Notes: generated from the letters alone by a model not told the origin. Counted from the first letter of the stretch, positions 9,573 through 19,221 are shown. The stretch: 64,000 bases of DNA from Hyphomicrobium sp. (GCA_016793445.1 JAEUME010000002.1:2501-66500); one strand, 5' to 3'. Numbers and translations: made by a program.

Positions 9573-10490
9573 TTAAGAATGTCGCTTCACCGTGACACAA
9601 CGGATATGGCCGCCCAGATCCTTCCACAGCCGGCTTTGCACTTTGCCCCGGCCTTCCAAAGCTGACTTCAGCAAGGCCTTTACGGCTTCAGCCTGCCCGG
9701 CGCCCACCTCAACCGCTACCGCGCTATCTTGGCGTAATTCTTTAATATTACTAGCTATTTTCCGGTAGACGGCGAGGCCATCCGGGCCGCCGTCGAGCGC
9801 CAGCAGGGGATCGTAGCATTTAACGTCCTGGCTCAGCCCCTGAATATCACGAGAGGCAATGTAAGGGGGATTTGAGACAACGATGTGAAGCGGCCCGCCA
9901 ACCCCATCAAGGCCATCAGTTTCCACAAGTTCTAGTCTGCCAGCCACGCCAAGGCGCTCGGCGTTGCGCTGCGCTACGGCGAGCGCTCCAGGACTGACGT
10001 CCGTCCCCACGCCACGCGCCTGCGGAAGCTTTGCCAGCAAGGTCAGCAGAATGGCACCCGACCCTACGCCGATGTCGGCGATGCGCAATTGGTCCGCAGG
10101 CACATCGCTCGAACGGGCAAGCTCCAGCGCGGCGTCAACAACGGTCTCCGTGTCGGGACGTGGATCGAGCACATCGGGCGTAATGACAAAATCGCGTCCG
10201 TAGAAACTGCGCAGACCAAGGATTCGTGAAACCGGCTCGCTTGCGAGCCGCCGGCGTAGGGCCGCCTGCAAGCGTGCGATCTCGTCCGCCGTGAGCGGGA
10301 TCTCCCCGCCCAGGACAATGTCGGCGGCCGGGCGCTGCAGGAGACCTTGCAACAGAAATCGCGCGTCCGACTGCGGCGTTTCAAACTTCGCCCGGGCGAA
10401 GGCCCGCGCCATCGCGCGGTAAGCGCTCTGCACCGTTCCGCCAAGATCCGAAACGGCCGCTGGGGCCAACCCTTGGCGCCCTGTGCTCAT
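9573..10490 (-). CDS. prmC: peptide chain release factor N5-glutamine methyltransferase
   Basis: SAM-dependent enzyme that methylates the glutamine of the GGQ motif in release factors. The 305-residue protein has an N-terminal helical substrate-binding part (20-100), the SAM-binding motif [14 protein letters not shown] (137-150) and the catalytic NPPY (207-210) inside [10 protein letters not shown], which together identify PrmC/HemK. Its ATG overlaps the TGA of prfA by the ATGA arrangement, so it is translationally coupled to its own substrate gene. Confidence 0.96.
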   Translation of the reverse strand: MSTGRQGLAPAAVSDLGGTVQSAYRAMARAFARAKFETPQSDARFLLQGLLQRPAADIVLGGEIPLTADEIARLQAALRRRLASEPVSRILGLRSFYGRDFVITPDVLDPRPDTETVVDAALELARSSDVPADQLRIADIGVGSGAILLTLLAKLPQARGVGTDVSPGALAVAQRNAERLGVAGRLELVETDGLDGVGGPLHIVVSNPPYIASRDIQGLSQDVKCYDPLLALDGGPDGLAVYRKIASNIKELRQDSAVAVEVGAGQAEAVKALLKSALEGRGKVQSRLWKDLGGHIRCVTVKRHS

Positions 10491-11572
10491 GCCCCACCCA
10501 TTTCAGCCAACTGGCTCGCCTGATGATCGGTGATGAGTGCGTCGATCAGCTTGTCGAGCGCGTTGCCTTGCAGCACCTCGTCCAGATTGTAGAGCGTCAG
10601 GTTGATGCGGTGGTCGGTCACGCGCCCTTGCGGGAAATTGTAGGTGCGGATTTTCTGCGAGCGATCGCCGGAGCCCACCTGATCCTTGCGATTTTGCGAG
10701 CGTTCGTTTGCGGCCTTCTCGCGCTCGATCTCGTAGACACGCGCTTTCAGCACCTGCATCGCCAGACGCCGGTTCTGATGCTGCGATTTCTCGGCAGACA
10801 CGACGATGATGCCGGTGGGAAGATGCGTGATGCGAACGGCCGACTCCGTCTTGTTGACGTGCTGACCGCCGGCACCGCCAGCGCGCATGGTATCGATGCG
10901 GATGTCTTCCGGCTTGATGTCGACATCGACGTCTTCGGCTTCGGGCAGAACCGCGACAGTTGCGGCCGAGGTGTGAATGCGGCCGCTCGCTTCCGTCGCC
11001 GGCACGCGCTGCACACGATGCACGCCCGACTCGAATTTGAGCCGCGCAAATACGCCCTGGCCGGAGATCGACATGACGATTTCCTTGTAACCGCCAAGCT
11101 CGTTCTCGGACGCGGAGATCACTTCCGTTTTCCAGCCGTGGAGTTCGGCATAGCGCGTGTACATGCGGGCAAGATCGGCCGCAAACAGCGCCGCCTCGTC
11201 GCCGCCCGTGCCAGCGCGCACCTCTAGAATTGCGCTCTTCTCGTCGGCCGCGTCCTTGGGAAGAAGGGCTACGCGCAGATCCTTGACCAACTGCTCCACG
11301 CGCGGCTCAAGCTCGGCGCGCTCCGCATAGGCCATCTCGACCATGTCCCTGCCGGCGGCAGGGTCCGCAATCATCTGCTCGATGCCCGCCAGTTCGTCCT
11401 CGGCTTTGCGCAGCTCCTGGATCTTGGCAACGACGGGCGAGAGATCGGAGAATTCCTTGTTGAGCTTGGCATAGGCCGCCTGGGAGACGCCGGTATTCAG
11501 CTCCTCCTGGATGGCCATCCACCGCTCGAAGAGGCGCTCAAGCTTTTCAGTGGGAAGCGTCGTGGTCGGCAT
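10487..11572 (-). CDS. prfA: peptide chain release factor 1
   Basis: Cytosolic factor that ends translation at UAA and UAG. The 361-residue length is typical. The codon-reading tripeptide is PAT (191-193) in [13 protein letters not shown], the RF1 form, and the GGQ motif is at 235-237 in [17 protein letters not shown] stop codon overlapping the start of prmC by four bases couples the pair. Confidence 0.98.
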   Translation of the reverse strand: MPTTTLPTEKLERLFERWMAIQEELNTGVSQAAYAKLNKEFSDLSPVVAKIQELRKAEDELAGIEQMIADPAAGRDMVEMAYAERAELEPRVEQLVKDLRVALLPKDAADEKSAILEVRAGTGGDEAALFAADLARMYTRYAELHGWKTEVISASENELGGYKEIVMSISGQGVFARLKFESGVHRVQRVPATEASGRIHTSAATVAVLPEAEDVDVDIKPEDIRIDTMRAGGAGGQHVNKTESAVRITHLPTGIIVVSAEKSQHQNRRLAMQVLKARVYEIEREKAANERSQNRKDQVGSGDRSQKIRTYNFPQGRVTDHRINLTLYNLDEVLQGNALDKLIDALITDHQASQLAEMGGA

Positions 11573-11704
11573 AATCGATCTGCTTGCTTGGCCGCAGGCT
11601 GGACGTGGCCACAGTTGGAGTTGTTCTTGGTCGGCGCACTGCTTCAGGGCGGTGCGCAGCGTCCCTGCAATGCCACCGTTTTCGGCGGCAGGCCAGCCCT
11701 TGCG

Positions 11705-12490
11705 CTAACGTTCGTGCTGGTGCAGCCGGTCAGACCGGCGCGAGCGCGGGTCGGTAACCTCGATCCACTTCAGACCCTCGCGCTCTGGCGCGAAATGCAC
11801 CGCCATGACGTCATGGAGATATCCGGCGGCAGCCGTGAAGGGGCGGTGCAGGTAGGACAGCGCGCCGCCCAAGACATTGGCGTTCAGCATGACGAGCACA
11901 AGGCCCAAGGGAAGGGACAGCGCATAAAATGTCCGCACCGGACGTTCGCGGGCCTGGTTTAGCGCCTCCATGGGAAGGCGCATGGCGCTTTCCGCAATCA
12001 CGGTGCGCATCTGGCGCAGCCGCTCCGACGTGGCATTCATGGCGGGCCGCAGGGCTTCGGCCTGACGGGCCATCTGGCGGCGCTGCACGGCTTCGCGAAG
12101 CAGAATGCCGAGCGCGGTCAGGACGGGCCTGCCGTCGATCCCTGCCCAGGCGGCGTAGGCGGTGACGATGCGTTGCACCTCGGGCCACGGCGGGAGACTT
12201 TGAGTGTCTGCCTGCTCGAGCGCGAAGATGACCGGCAAAGACGTCCGCAGATGGGCCGCGGCCTGGACCGGGTTGACGCCGAGCGTGCGGCGAAGATCGA
12301 CGAAGAAACGAGCGACATCGGTGCGGATTTGAGAGGTGGCGCCGTCCTGCGCGTCATTCACCGGCAGCTGGCGGCCTGAAGCGCGCTGCCGCGCCACAGG
12401 CAGGCCGGAACCATGGCTCAATGCATTGCCGGTGCCGGCAGACGCAACGCCACTCCTACGGCCCCTCGCGATGTCGCGATGAGAACTCAA
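11705..12490 (-). CDS. RodZ-like helix-turn-helix protein with one membrane segment
   Basis: A 261-residue protein of unknown role. Residues 56-118 resemble a RodZ-type helix-turn-helix (RFFVDLRRTLGVNPVQAAAH, then LRTSLPVIFALEQ). A basic, helical stretch (130-185) and one membrane helix (about 187-211, TFYALSLPLGLVLVMLNANV) follow, with a short C-terminal part likely outside the cytoplasm. It sits between ptsP and prfA on the same strand. The listed start is a TTG; the first 50 residues are low-complexity, so the true start may be further in. A DNA-binding or cytoskeleton-linked membrane protein is possible but not shown. Confidence 0.6.
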   Translation of the reverse strand: MSSHRDIARGRRSGVASAGTGNALSHGSGLPVARQRASGRQLPVNDAQDGATSQIRTDVARFFVDLRRTLGVNPVQAAAHLRTSLPVIFALEQADTQSLPPWPEVQRIVTAYAAWAGIDGRPVLTALGILLREAVQRRQMARQAEALRPAMNATSERLRQMRTVIAESAMRLPMEALNQARERPVRTFYALSLPLGLVLVMLNANVLGGALSYLHRPFTAAAGYLHDVMAVHFAPEREGLKWIEVTDPRSRRSDRLHQHER

Positions 12491-12618
12491 CGGTACATGA
12501 ACCCCAAAAACGCACCGGCTCAGCCCCCTGAGACGGCAACCCTCGTGACAAGAATGTTGGGCAAAATCGCTGCGATGTCAAAGGACGAGCATGGCTGCGG
12601 CAACGGTGCTCGCAGGGC

Positions 12619-14913
12619 TCAGTTTTCCAGCTCAATGCCTTGCGATTCGGCGAATTTTTCGAGCTCGTCGCGCACGCTTTCCGATCCGGCTTTCAACAGA
12701 TTTTCGACCTTGTCTGTGACTTTTCCGACATCCATCGAAAGGATCATCGCTTTGACCGGGCCGACCGAGGCGGGCGCCATCGACAGGGAACGGATGCCAA
12801 GCCCGAGAAGGGTCATCGCCTCTACCGGACGTCCCGCCATTTCACCGCATACATTGATCGGCACGCGATGCTTCCTGGCAGCTTTCACCAAGGTCCTCAA
12901 CGCACGCAGCGGGGCGGCAGAAAGCACATCGAATCGACTCGCAACCCGGCCATTGGTCCGGTCGGCAGCGAACAAGAACTGCAAAAGGTCATTCGAGCCG
13001 ACAGAGATGAAATCCACCTGCGGCAGGAACTCGTCGAGTTCGAACAGCAAAGCTGGCACTTCCAGCATTGCGCCAACCAGGAGTTTGCTCGGCAGCGTGT
13101 AGCCGTGCTTTTTGAGGAAGGCGACTTCCTTCTCGATCAAGGCGCGGACCAGCGGCATCTCGGCCGCCGCCGTCACCATTGGAATCATGAGCCGCAACTC
13201 CTGACCCGCTGCGGCCTTCATCATCGCCCGCACCTGAACACGGAACAACTCCGGACGGTCGATCGCCATACGGATCGCCCGCCACCCCATGGCAGGGTTT
13301 TCTTCCTTGGGCTGGCGCAGATAGTTCAGGACCTTGTCGCCACCGATATCGAGCGTGCGGAAGACCACGGGCTTGCCTTCAGACTCGCGCAGCACCGAGC
13401 TGTAGAGCTGTGTCTGCTTGTCGAGGCGCGGGAAGGAATCCGAAAGCATGAATTGCAGCTCGGTGCGATAAAGGCCGACGCCGTCGGCACCGCACTCGCG
13501 CAGATGGGGCATGTCGACGACGAGGCCGGCGTTCATGTGCAGGCCAATGCGCACGCCGTCCTTGGTGATCGCGGGCCGGTCGCGCAACGCCATGTAGCGC
13601 TTCTGCCTGCGGGCACGGAAACGCACCTTGTCCGAGAAGGCGGCTATCACCTCGCCGGTGGGCCGCAGGTGCACTTCACCCGCCACCGCGTCGACGATGG
13701 CCGCGTCGCCGGCATTGACCCGTTCGACCACGCCTGCCGCCTGCCCGATTGCGGCGATACCCAGCGCCTTGGCCACCACGGCGACGTGGCTTTGCGACGA
13801 ACCATCTTCCACAACGAGTCCGCGCAGGCGCGTCCGGTCGTAATCGAGCAGCTCCGCCGGACCCATGGTGCGCGCAACCAGAATCGTGTCGGACGGCAAG
13901 CTGGAGGGTTCGTCGGCGCTGGTGATCCGCCCGGCAAGCACCCGCTTCAAGCGGTCCGAAAGATCGTCGAGATCGCGTTGGCGCTCGCGCCAGTAAGGGT
14001 CGTGCTGGCGCAACATGCGCGTGCGCATTGCGTTCTGAACACGCTCGACTGCGGCTTCGGCCGTCAGACCGCCTTCCACCGCCTCCCGGAGGCGGCGGTG
14101 CCAGCTCTTGTCGTGGGCGAACATACGATAGGCTTCCAACACCTCCCGATGCTCTCCAGCGAAGGCCAGGTGCTCATGCTCAAACATATCGTCGATGTGC
14201 GCGATGAGCTTTTCGAGCGCGCCATTCAACCTCTCGATCTCGACCGAAGGGTTATCGGCCATGAGCTGGGTGACGACGATGCGCGGCTCGTGCAGCACGA
14301 CATGGCCCAGCGCGATGCCGTCGGACATGGGCTCGCCGTCGAGCACCAGAGGCTGGGAGCGCGAAAACTCGATGGCTGCACCGGTGCCCGCGACCGTGCC
14401 TGAGACGAGGTTTTCCGCAATCACCATCGCCGTTGATTGCAGGACTTCGACATCCTCGTCGGAATACTCCTTGGTCTTGCGGTTCTGAACGACCAGCACG
14501 CCAAGGACCTGGCCCGACCGCTCGATCGGAACGGCCAGCAGCGCGTGGTAGACCTCCTCATGCGTCTCGGGCCGGTAGGAGAACGCCGGGTGGCTTGAGG
14601 CCTCCGGCTCGTTGACCGTCACGCCCAGCTCCGCGCAACGCCCGGCAAGACCCTCTCCGCGCTTCAGGCGCGTGCGATGCACGGCGGCCGGGTTCAAGCC
14701 TTCCGTCGCGAACAGTTCCAGGGAGCCGTCCTGGCGTTTGAGGTAGATCGAGCAGACATCCGCCACCATCACGCCCGCGATCTGGCGCACGATACGATCG
14801 AGCTTTTGTTGCCCCGGTTCGTCGTCGGACATGATCTCGCGCAGGCCGCGCATGATCGCGCGCAGCGAAGTTTCGCTGGGAAGTGGTCTTGGATCTTCGC
14901 GCCGGGTTACCAT
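12619..14913 (-). CDS. ptsP: PEP-protein phosphotransferase of the nitrogen PTS (enzyme I-Ntr)
   Basis: Takes phosphate from phosphoenolpyruvate and passes it to NPr, starting a regulatory phosphorelay rather than sugar uptake. The 764 residues contain an N-terminal GAF domain (about 20-170, the NifA-like sensor that marks enzyme I-Ntr), the swivelling phosphohistidine domain with H376 in GSSQSHVAVVAKA, and the TIM-barrel PEP domain with the catalytic Cys in INVCGEMAGRP near residue 675. In Alphaproteobacteria the GAF domain responds to glutamine. It lies downstream of lysC on the same strand with a 96-base gap. Confidence 0.97.
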   Translation of the reverse strand: MVTRREDPRPLPSETSLRAIMRGLREIMSDDEPGQQKLDRIVRQIAGVMVADVCSIYLKRQDGSLELFATEGLNPAAVHRTRLKRGEGLAGRCAELGVTVNEPEASSHPAFSYRPETHEEVYHALLAVPIERSGQVLGVLVVQNRKTKEYSDEDVEVLQSTAMVIAENLVSGTVAGTGAAIEFSRSQPLVLDGEPMSDGIALGHVVLHEPRIVVTQLMADNPSVEIERLNGALEKLIAHIDDMFEHEHLAFAGEHREVLEAYRMFAHDKSWHRRLREAVEGGLTAEAAVERVQNAMRTRMLRQHDPYWRERQRDLDDLSDRLKRVLAGRITSADEPSSLPSDTILVARTMGPAELLDYDRTRLRGLVVEDGSSQSHVAVVAKALGIAAIGQAAGVVERVNAGDAAIVDAVAGEVHLRPTGEVIAAFSDKVRFRARRQKRYMALRDRPAITKDGVRIGLHMNAGLVVDMPHLRECGADGVGLYRTELQFMLSDSFPRLDKQTQLYSSVLRESEGKPVVFRTLDIGGDKVLNYLRQPKEENPAMGWRAIRMAIDRPELFRVQVRAMMKAAAGQELRLMIPMVTAAAEMPLVRALIEKEVAFLKKHGYTLPSKLLVGAMLEVPALLFELDEFLPQVDFISVGSNDLLQFLFAADRTNGRVASRFDVLSAAPLRALRTLVKAARKHRVPINVCGEMAGRPVEAMTLLGLGIRSLSMAPASVGPVKAMILSMDVGKVTDKVENLLKAGSESVRDELEKFAESQGIELEN

Positions 14914-15009
14914 CGCCTTCGCCGCTTGTTCCGCTCTTCAAGAATCGCGGGGGCCGCGCCCCCACAAAGTCGGCGGTCCGGCCGGGCTCTCTCTGCGCCA
15001 GCCTCGCCG

Positions 15010-16278
15010 TCAGTCGCCATCCAAACCATACGTCGAATGCAGCGTGCGCACTGCAAGTTCTGCATAGGCTGCATCAATCAATACGCTGATTTTAATCTCC
15101 GATGTCGAGATCGCGTGAATGTTGATGCCTTTATCCGATAGCGCCTTGAACATTTGCGAGGCGACGCCCGCGTGGCTGCGCATGCCGATGCCGATGACCG
15201 AGATCTTTACAACATCGTCGGAGCTTTTGACCTCGAAGGGGCCGATATCGGCCTTCGCCTTCTTGAGCACCTCCAGCGCGCGCGGCAATTCCGCCGCCTG
15301 GATCGTAAAGGTCATGTCCGTCTGTTTGCCGTCGGGCGTGACGTTCTGGACGATCATGTCGACGTTGATGTTAGCTTCCGCCAGGGGCCCGAATATGCGC
15401 GCGGCAACGCCCGGCTTGTCGTCGACCTTGAGGATCGTGACCTTGGCTTCGTCCTTGGCATAGGCAATGCCGCTTACCACCTGCTGCTCCACGATCTCAT
15501 CCTCGTCGCAAACGATTGTCCCGATGTCCTCGAGATTCTTCATATCGACCGCCCGCATGGCCTCAGGCGCTACGAAGCTCGACAATACCCGCGTTCTCAC
15601 CCGGTACACCATGGCAAGCTCGACTGAGCGAGTCTGCAGAACCTTGGAACCCAGAGACGCCATCTCCAGCATCTCCTCGTAGGAGATTTTGGGCAAGCGG
15701 CGGGCCTTGGGAACGATGCGCGGGTCCGTTGTATAGACGCCATCGACGTCAGTATATATGTCGCAAACGTCCGCCTTCAGCGCCACGGCCAGTGCCACGG
15801 CGCTGGTATCCGATCCGCCGCGCCCCAGCGTCGAGATGCGGTTGGCCGTGGGCTCTATGCCCTGAAAGCCGGTAACGACCGCAATCTCGCCGGCGTCGAG
15901 ACGCTTTGTGATGTCCTCTCCCGGGATGTCCAGGATGCGCGCCGCACCATGGGCCGCACTGGTCTTGACCGGGATCTGCCAGCCGGTCCACGAACGCGCC
16001 TTGTAGCCCATGTCCTGCAGCGTCAACGCAAGAAGGCCGGCCGTCACCTGTTCGCCGGTCGCGACGACCGCGTCATACTCGAGCGGATCGTAAATGCGGT
16101 TGGGGGAAGCTTCCTTGACCCAGGCGACAAGCTGGTTGGTCGCGCCCGACATGGCCGAGACGACAACGGCCACCTTGTTGCCGGCGTCCACTTCGCGCTT
16201 GACGTGCTTGGCCACGTTGCGGATGCGCTCGATGTTGGCGACCGACGTGCCGCCGAATTTCATCACTACAACAGCCAT
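15010..16278 (-). CDS. lysC: aspartate kinase
   Basis: First step of the lysine, threonine and methionine pathway: ATP plus aspartate to aspartyl phosphate. The protein proper starts at the ATG at 16278 (MAVVVMKFGGTSVANIERIR); the frame is open further upstream but that part is not protein-like. It has 422 residues, with the kinase motif KFGGTSV at the start, GRGGSDTSAVALA in the middle and two ACT domains (about 265-415) for feedback control by lysine and/or threonine. No lysine riboswitch is recognisable in the 278 bases between it and the divergent ubiG. Confidence 0.97.
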   Translation of the reverse strand: MAVVVMKFGGTSVANIERIRNVAKHVKREVDAGNKVAVVVSAMSGATNQLVAWVKEASPNRIYDPLEYDAVVATGEQVTAGLLALTLQDMGYKARSWTGWQIPVKTSAAHGAARILDIPGEDITKRLDAGEIAVVTGFQGIEPTANRISTLGRGGSDTSAVALAVALKADVCDIYTDVDGVYTTDPRIVPKARRLPKISYEEMLEMASLGSKVLQTRSVELAMVYRVRTRVLSSFVAPEAMRAVDMKNLEDIGTIVCDEDEIVEQQVVSGIAYAKDEAKVTILKVDDKPGVAARIFGPLAEANINVDMIVQNVTPDGKQTDMTFTIQAAELPRALEVLKKAKADIGPFEVKSSDDVVKISVIGIGMRSHAGVASQMFKALSDKGINIHAISTSEIKISVLIDAAYAELAVRTLHSTYGLDGD

Positions 16279-16556
16279 GACACCTGCCGCTTCCCCGGGA
16301 CCTGCCACTCCGCGCCCGCCACCGTCCGCAGCTAGGCGGTCGCGAATGCGCAACTCGCCGCACCTTGGACTTAAAGGTGAATGCAAAGCCCAAAAAATCA
16401 TATGAGACGAGCGCTTCTTAGCGGCTGCGCGCCACCACCGCAACAAGACATATAGGCGGACGCCCGCACCCCGCTTGACAATCGATGGTCCCAGGTTCGC
16501 AGTACACGGGCGAAATGGCCTGCCGGCCATGGCCAAAACCCCGGAAAGGACCTTTC

Positions 16557-17342
16557 ATGGCGCAGCCGAGCCCGAACACCCGCCCCGATGCCCGCCTCGG
16601 CGCCTCGGGCGACCGGACTCTTGATGCCGAAGAGGTGGAACGATTTTCCCGCCTTGCGGCCGAGTGGTGGGACCCCGCGGGAAAATTTCGGCCTCTTCAT
16701 CAGATCGGCCCGCCACGGCTGTCCTTCATCCGCGACCACGCGGTAAAGCACTTCGCGCGCGATGCCCGCAGCTTGAAGCCGCTCGCCGGCCTCAACGCGC
16801 TCGACATCGGCTGTGGCGGAGGGCTCATCGCCGAACCCTTGGCCCGCATGGGCGCCAGCGTGACCGCGATCGATCCATCGGAGCGCAACATTGCCATCGC
16901 CAAAGGGCACGCGGAAGCTCAGGGGCTCGCCATCGATTATCGTGCCGTGCGCGTGGAAGACCTCGTCGCCGAGGGCCAGACGTTCGATCTCGTGACCTGC
17001 CTTGAGGTGGTCGAGCATGTGCCCGACGTCGGAATGTTCCTCAGCGCATGCGCCAAGGTGGTGAGGCCGGGCGGAATTCTCTTCCTGTCGACCATCAACC
17101 GCACCATGAAAGCCTGGGCGCTCGCCATCGTCGGGGCGGAATATGTGCTGCGCTGGCTGCCGCGCGGCACGCACCAGTGGGAGCGTTTCGTGACGCCGGA
17201 AGAACTCGGCCAGCATTGTGCGGCGGCAGGACTACGCGAGACGCGCTTTGAGGGCATGACGTACAATCCCTTGCGCGACGCCTGGAGCCGCGCCCCCGAC
17301 ACGGACGTCAATTATCTTGCCGTTGCGATCAAACCCGCCTGA
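16557..17342 (+). CDS. ubiG: ubiquinone biosynthesis O-methyltransferase
   Basis: SAM-dependent enzyme that performs both O-methylations of ubiquinone synthesis. The ATG at 16557 has GGAAAGGA upstream and gives 261 residues. Family marks are EWWDPAGKFRPLHQIGPPRL near the N-terminus, the SAM loop LDIGCGGGLIAEPLARMG and the ISTINRT-like segment (LSTINRTMKAWALAIVGAEY), all characteristic of UbiG. It is divergent from lysC, a common arrangement in Rhizobiales. Confidence 0.97.
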   Translation: MAQPSPNTRPDARLGASGDRTLDAEEVERFSRLAAEWWDPAGKFRPLHQIGPPRLSFIRDHAVKHFARDARSLKPLAGLNALDIGCGGGLIAEPLARMGASVTAIDPSERNIAIAKGHAEAQGLAIDYRAVRVEDLVAEGQTFDLVTCLEVVEHVPDVGMFLSACAKVVRPGGILFLSTINRTMKAWALAIVGAEYVLRWLPRGTHQWERFVTPEELGQHCAAAGLRETRFEGMTYNPLRDAWSRAPDTDVNYLAVAIKPA

Positions 17343-17362
17343 GCGACCGGAGTTCTCCAAGA

Positions 17363-17719
17363 ATGACACGCGTCATACTGCGCATCGATTTCGATGAAGA
17401 GCGCTACATCGGACACGGCCGCATCGAACTATTGGAACTGATCGGCGAGTACGGCTCCATCGCGCGCGCCGCCAAGGCCATGGGCATGTCCTACAAGCGT
17501 GCCTGGTATTTGGCCGAAAGCATCAACAGCACCTTCCGCGAACCCGTCGTCGAGCGCCAGCATGGCGGCAAGGGCGGTGGCTCGGCCCATCTGACACCTT
17601 TCGGCCAGTCCTTGGTGCGCGACTATCGCGCCATGGAGGCGCAGGCGCTCAAAACCTTCGCCAAACCGCTCAAAGCCATGGAGAAGAAGCTTGGTGCGCG
17701 CAAGGATTTCCGCACTTAG
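17363..17719 (+). CDS. ModE-type winged-helix regulator lacking the molybdate-binding domains
   Basis: A 118-residue protein made only of the ModE N-terminal domain: GRIELLELIGEYGSIARAAK then MGMSYKRAWYLAESIN is the LysR/ModE-like helix-turn-helix, and HGGKGGGSAHLTPFG is the wing. The C-terminal molybdate-binding (MopI) domains of full ModE are absent, so it either senses through a partner or is a constitutive DNA binder. It lies 20 bases after ubiG and converges on modC-modB, making those genes the likely targets. Confidence 0.88.
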   Translation: MTRVILRIDFDEERYIGHGRIELLELIGEYGSIARAAKAMGMSYKRAWYLAESINSTFREPVVERQHGGKGGGSAHLTPFGQSLVRDYRAMEAQALKTFAKPLKAMEKKLGARKDFRT

Positions 17720-17737
17720 AATATTCTGCAGAAGACT

Positions 17738-18436
17738 CTAGCGATTGTCTGGCAAAATCTTGTCCGAGGGACCTTGGGCGATCACGCGTCCGCCATCCAG
17801 AAGCACGACGCACCCCGCCAATTTGCGCACTTCGCTGGCAGCGTGCGAGACATAGACGATGGGAATCGCGAATTCGTCGCGCACGCGCGCGATCAATCCA
17901 ACGATTTCGGCCTTGCGGGCATCATCTAGGCTGGCCAACGGCTCATCCAGAAGCAGGATCTCGCTCCCCGCCAGCAGCGCACGCCCCAGCGCGACACGCT
18001 GCTTTTCACCGCCCGACAGCGCCGGCGTGCGGCGGGCAAGAAGATGCGCGATTTGCAGGGTGTCGACGACGGCCTCGAATGGGATCTGCCGGCCTCCGCC
18101 TTGCGCAAAGCGGCTGCCGAAATGCAGATTTTGCTCGACGCTCATATGCGGAAAGAGTTGCGCGTCCTGAAACACCAAGCCTACGCGGCGCTTATGCTTG
18201 GGCACGAAAATTCCTTGCGCGGTATCGACGAGGATGCGTCCGCCGACCGAGATACGGCCCTTGTCGGGGCGCACCAAGCCCGCGATCAGATGCAGCACCG
18301 TCGACTTGCCCGAACCCGAAGGGCCAAACAACGCAAGAAGTGAATCGTCCGAGGTGAACTGCGCATCGAGCGCAAAGCCATTGCGTTTCAGCAGCGCATC
18401 GAACTCGATCATCGTGACCCGCGCTTCATCGCTCAT
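17738..18436 (-). CDS. modC: molybdate ABC transporter ATP-binding protein, short form
   Basis: ATPase that drives molybdate import with ModB. The 232 residues contain Walker A GPSGSGKST, signature LSGGEKQRVALGRAL, Walker B EILLLDEPLASLD and the switch histidine (YVSHAASEV). The 350-residue ModC proteins carry a C-terminal TOBE/Mop domain for molybdate sensing; it is missing here. The start overlaps the end of modB by 11 bases, so the two are co-translated. The specificity assignment rests mainly on the neighbouring ModB and the ModE-like regulator. Confidence 0.9.
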   Translation of the reverse strand: MSDEARVTMIEFDALLKRNGFALDAQFTSDDSLLALFGPSGSGKSTVLHLIAGLVRPDKGRISVGGRILVDTAQGIFVPKHKRRVGLVFQDAQLFPHMSVEQNLHFGSRFAQGGGRQIPFEAVVDTLQIAHLLARRTPALSGGEKQRVALGRALLAGSEILLLDEPLASLDDARKAEIVGLIARVRDEFAIPIVYVSHAASEVRKLAGCVVLLDGGRVIAQGPSDKILPDNR

Positions 18437-19118
18437 ACACAGCTATGCGGCGCTGCATGCGTTGGTTCAGCACTTCCGCCAGAACGACGGCGCCGAGCGC
18501 GATGACGATCGACACGCCCATGAGCCGCATGGCGCTCGCATCTGCGCCCGGCACCTGCGTATATGTATAAATCGCTGACGCAATGGTTTGCGTTTCGCCC
18601 GGAATGTTCGAAACGAACGTGATGGTGGCGCCGAATTCGCCGAGCGCCTTGGCGAATCCGAGCACCGCGCCCGCCAGCACACCCGGCAGCGCGAGCGGCA
18701 GTGTAATGAGCGCAAACGTCCACAAGCCGTTGGCGCCCAGCGACCCGGCGGCATCCTCAAGACGGCGGTCTATGCTCTCAAACGACAGGCGGATCGCGCG
18801 CAGCATCAAAGGGAAGCCCATGATAGCAGCGGCGAGCGCCGCACCCGTCCAACGGAACGAAAATACGATGCCCAGGTGCTCGTAAAGCCAAGCGCCCGCA
18901 GGCCCTTTGCGTCCAAAAAGAAGCAACAGCACATACCCCGTCACCACCGGAGGCAATACGAGCGGCAGATGCAGGACCGCATCGAGCAGTGTCTTGCCGG
19001 GAAAGCGGGTGCGGGCGAGCAGATAGGCGAAACCGATGGCGACCGGCAGGGCCGCCAAGGTGGCAACAATCGCAACTTTCATGCTGAGACCGATTGCGGT
19101 CCAATCTTCAGGAGAAAT
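18426..19118 (-). CDS. modB: molybdate ABC transporter permease, probable ATT start
   Basis: Inner-membrane permease with about five membrane helices and the EAA-type loop (LEDAAGSLGANGLWTFALITLP). The first ATG is at 19082 (MKVAIVATLAALP), but the frame stays open to 19118 and encodes SPEDWTAIGLS ahead of it, which matches the usual ModB N-terminus (L-S/T-P-E-E-W...L-S-L-K-V-A). The only start-like codon before the in-frame TGA is an ATT at 19118, preceded by GGAAGG six bases upstream. I therefore extend the gene to that ATT (230 residues); starting at the ATG gives 218. No modA lies nearby. Confidence 0.85.
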   Translation of the reverse strand: MSPEDWTAIGLSMKVAIVATLAALPVAIGFAYLLARTRFPGKTLLDAVLHLPLVLPPVVTGYVLLLLFGRKGPAGAWLYEHLGIVFSFRWTGAALAAAIMGFPLMLRAIRLSFESIDRRLEDAAGSLGANGLWTFALITLPLALPGVLAGAVLGFAKALGEFGATITFVSNIPGETQTIASAIYTYTQVPGADASAMRLMGVSIVIALGAVVLAEVLNQRMQRRIAVYER

Positions 19119-19135
19119 GGCTCACCTTCCGCTCC

Positions 19136-19206
19136 GGGGATCAATCCCCTGACTTGGATGGATATTTCCGGCAAGGAATATTGCCTGTCAAGGTGAGCAT
19201 CTCACC
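19136..19206. promoter_or_regulatory. cluster of three short inverted repeats upstream of modB
   Basis: Three inverted repeats are packed between the DMT gene and modB: GGGGAT-CA-ATCCCC at 19136-19149, GGCAA-N6-TTGCC at 19170-19185 and GGTGAG-CAT-CTCACC at 19192-19206. They could be operator sites for a regulator of modBC. None matches the E. coli ModE box (TATATA half sites), so the binding factor is unknown. Confidence 0.35.
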
Positions 19207-19221
19207 GTGCAACTTTAACGC

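Noticed and set aside
12640-14403. A 587-codon open frame on the plus strand
   Set aside because: It lies entirely opposite ptsP, whose motifs are all intact; long antisense frames are expected in GC-rich DNA. The translation is rich in His, Arg, Asp and Gly with no domain.
16279-16556. A lysine riboswitch in the lysC leader
   Set aside because: The region shows no recognisable conserved junction of that riboswitch, and such switches are not typical for Alphaproteobacteria.
17716-17732. TTAGAATATTCT at the end of the ModE-like gene as an Irr box
   Set aside because: The half sites are two bases apart instead of three, the right half diverges (TTCTGCA), and it lies at a gene end, not before a promoter.
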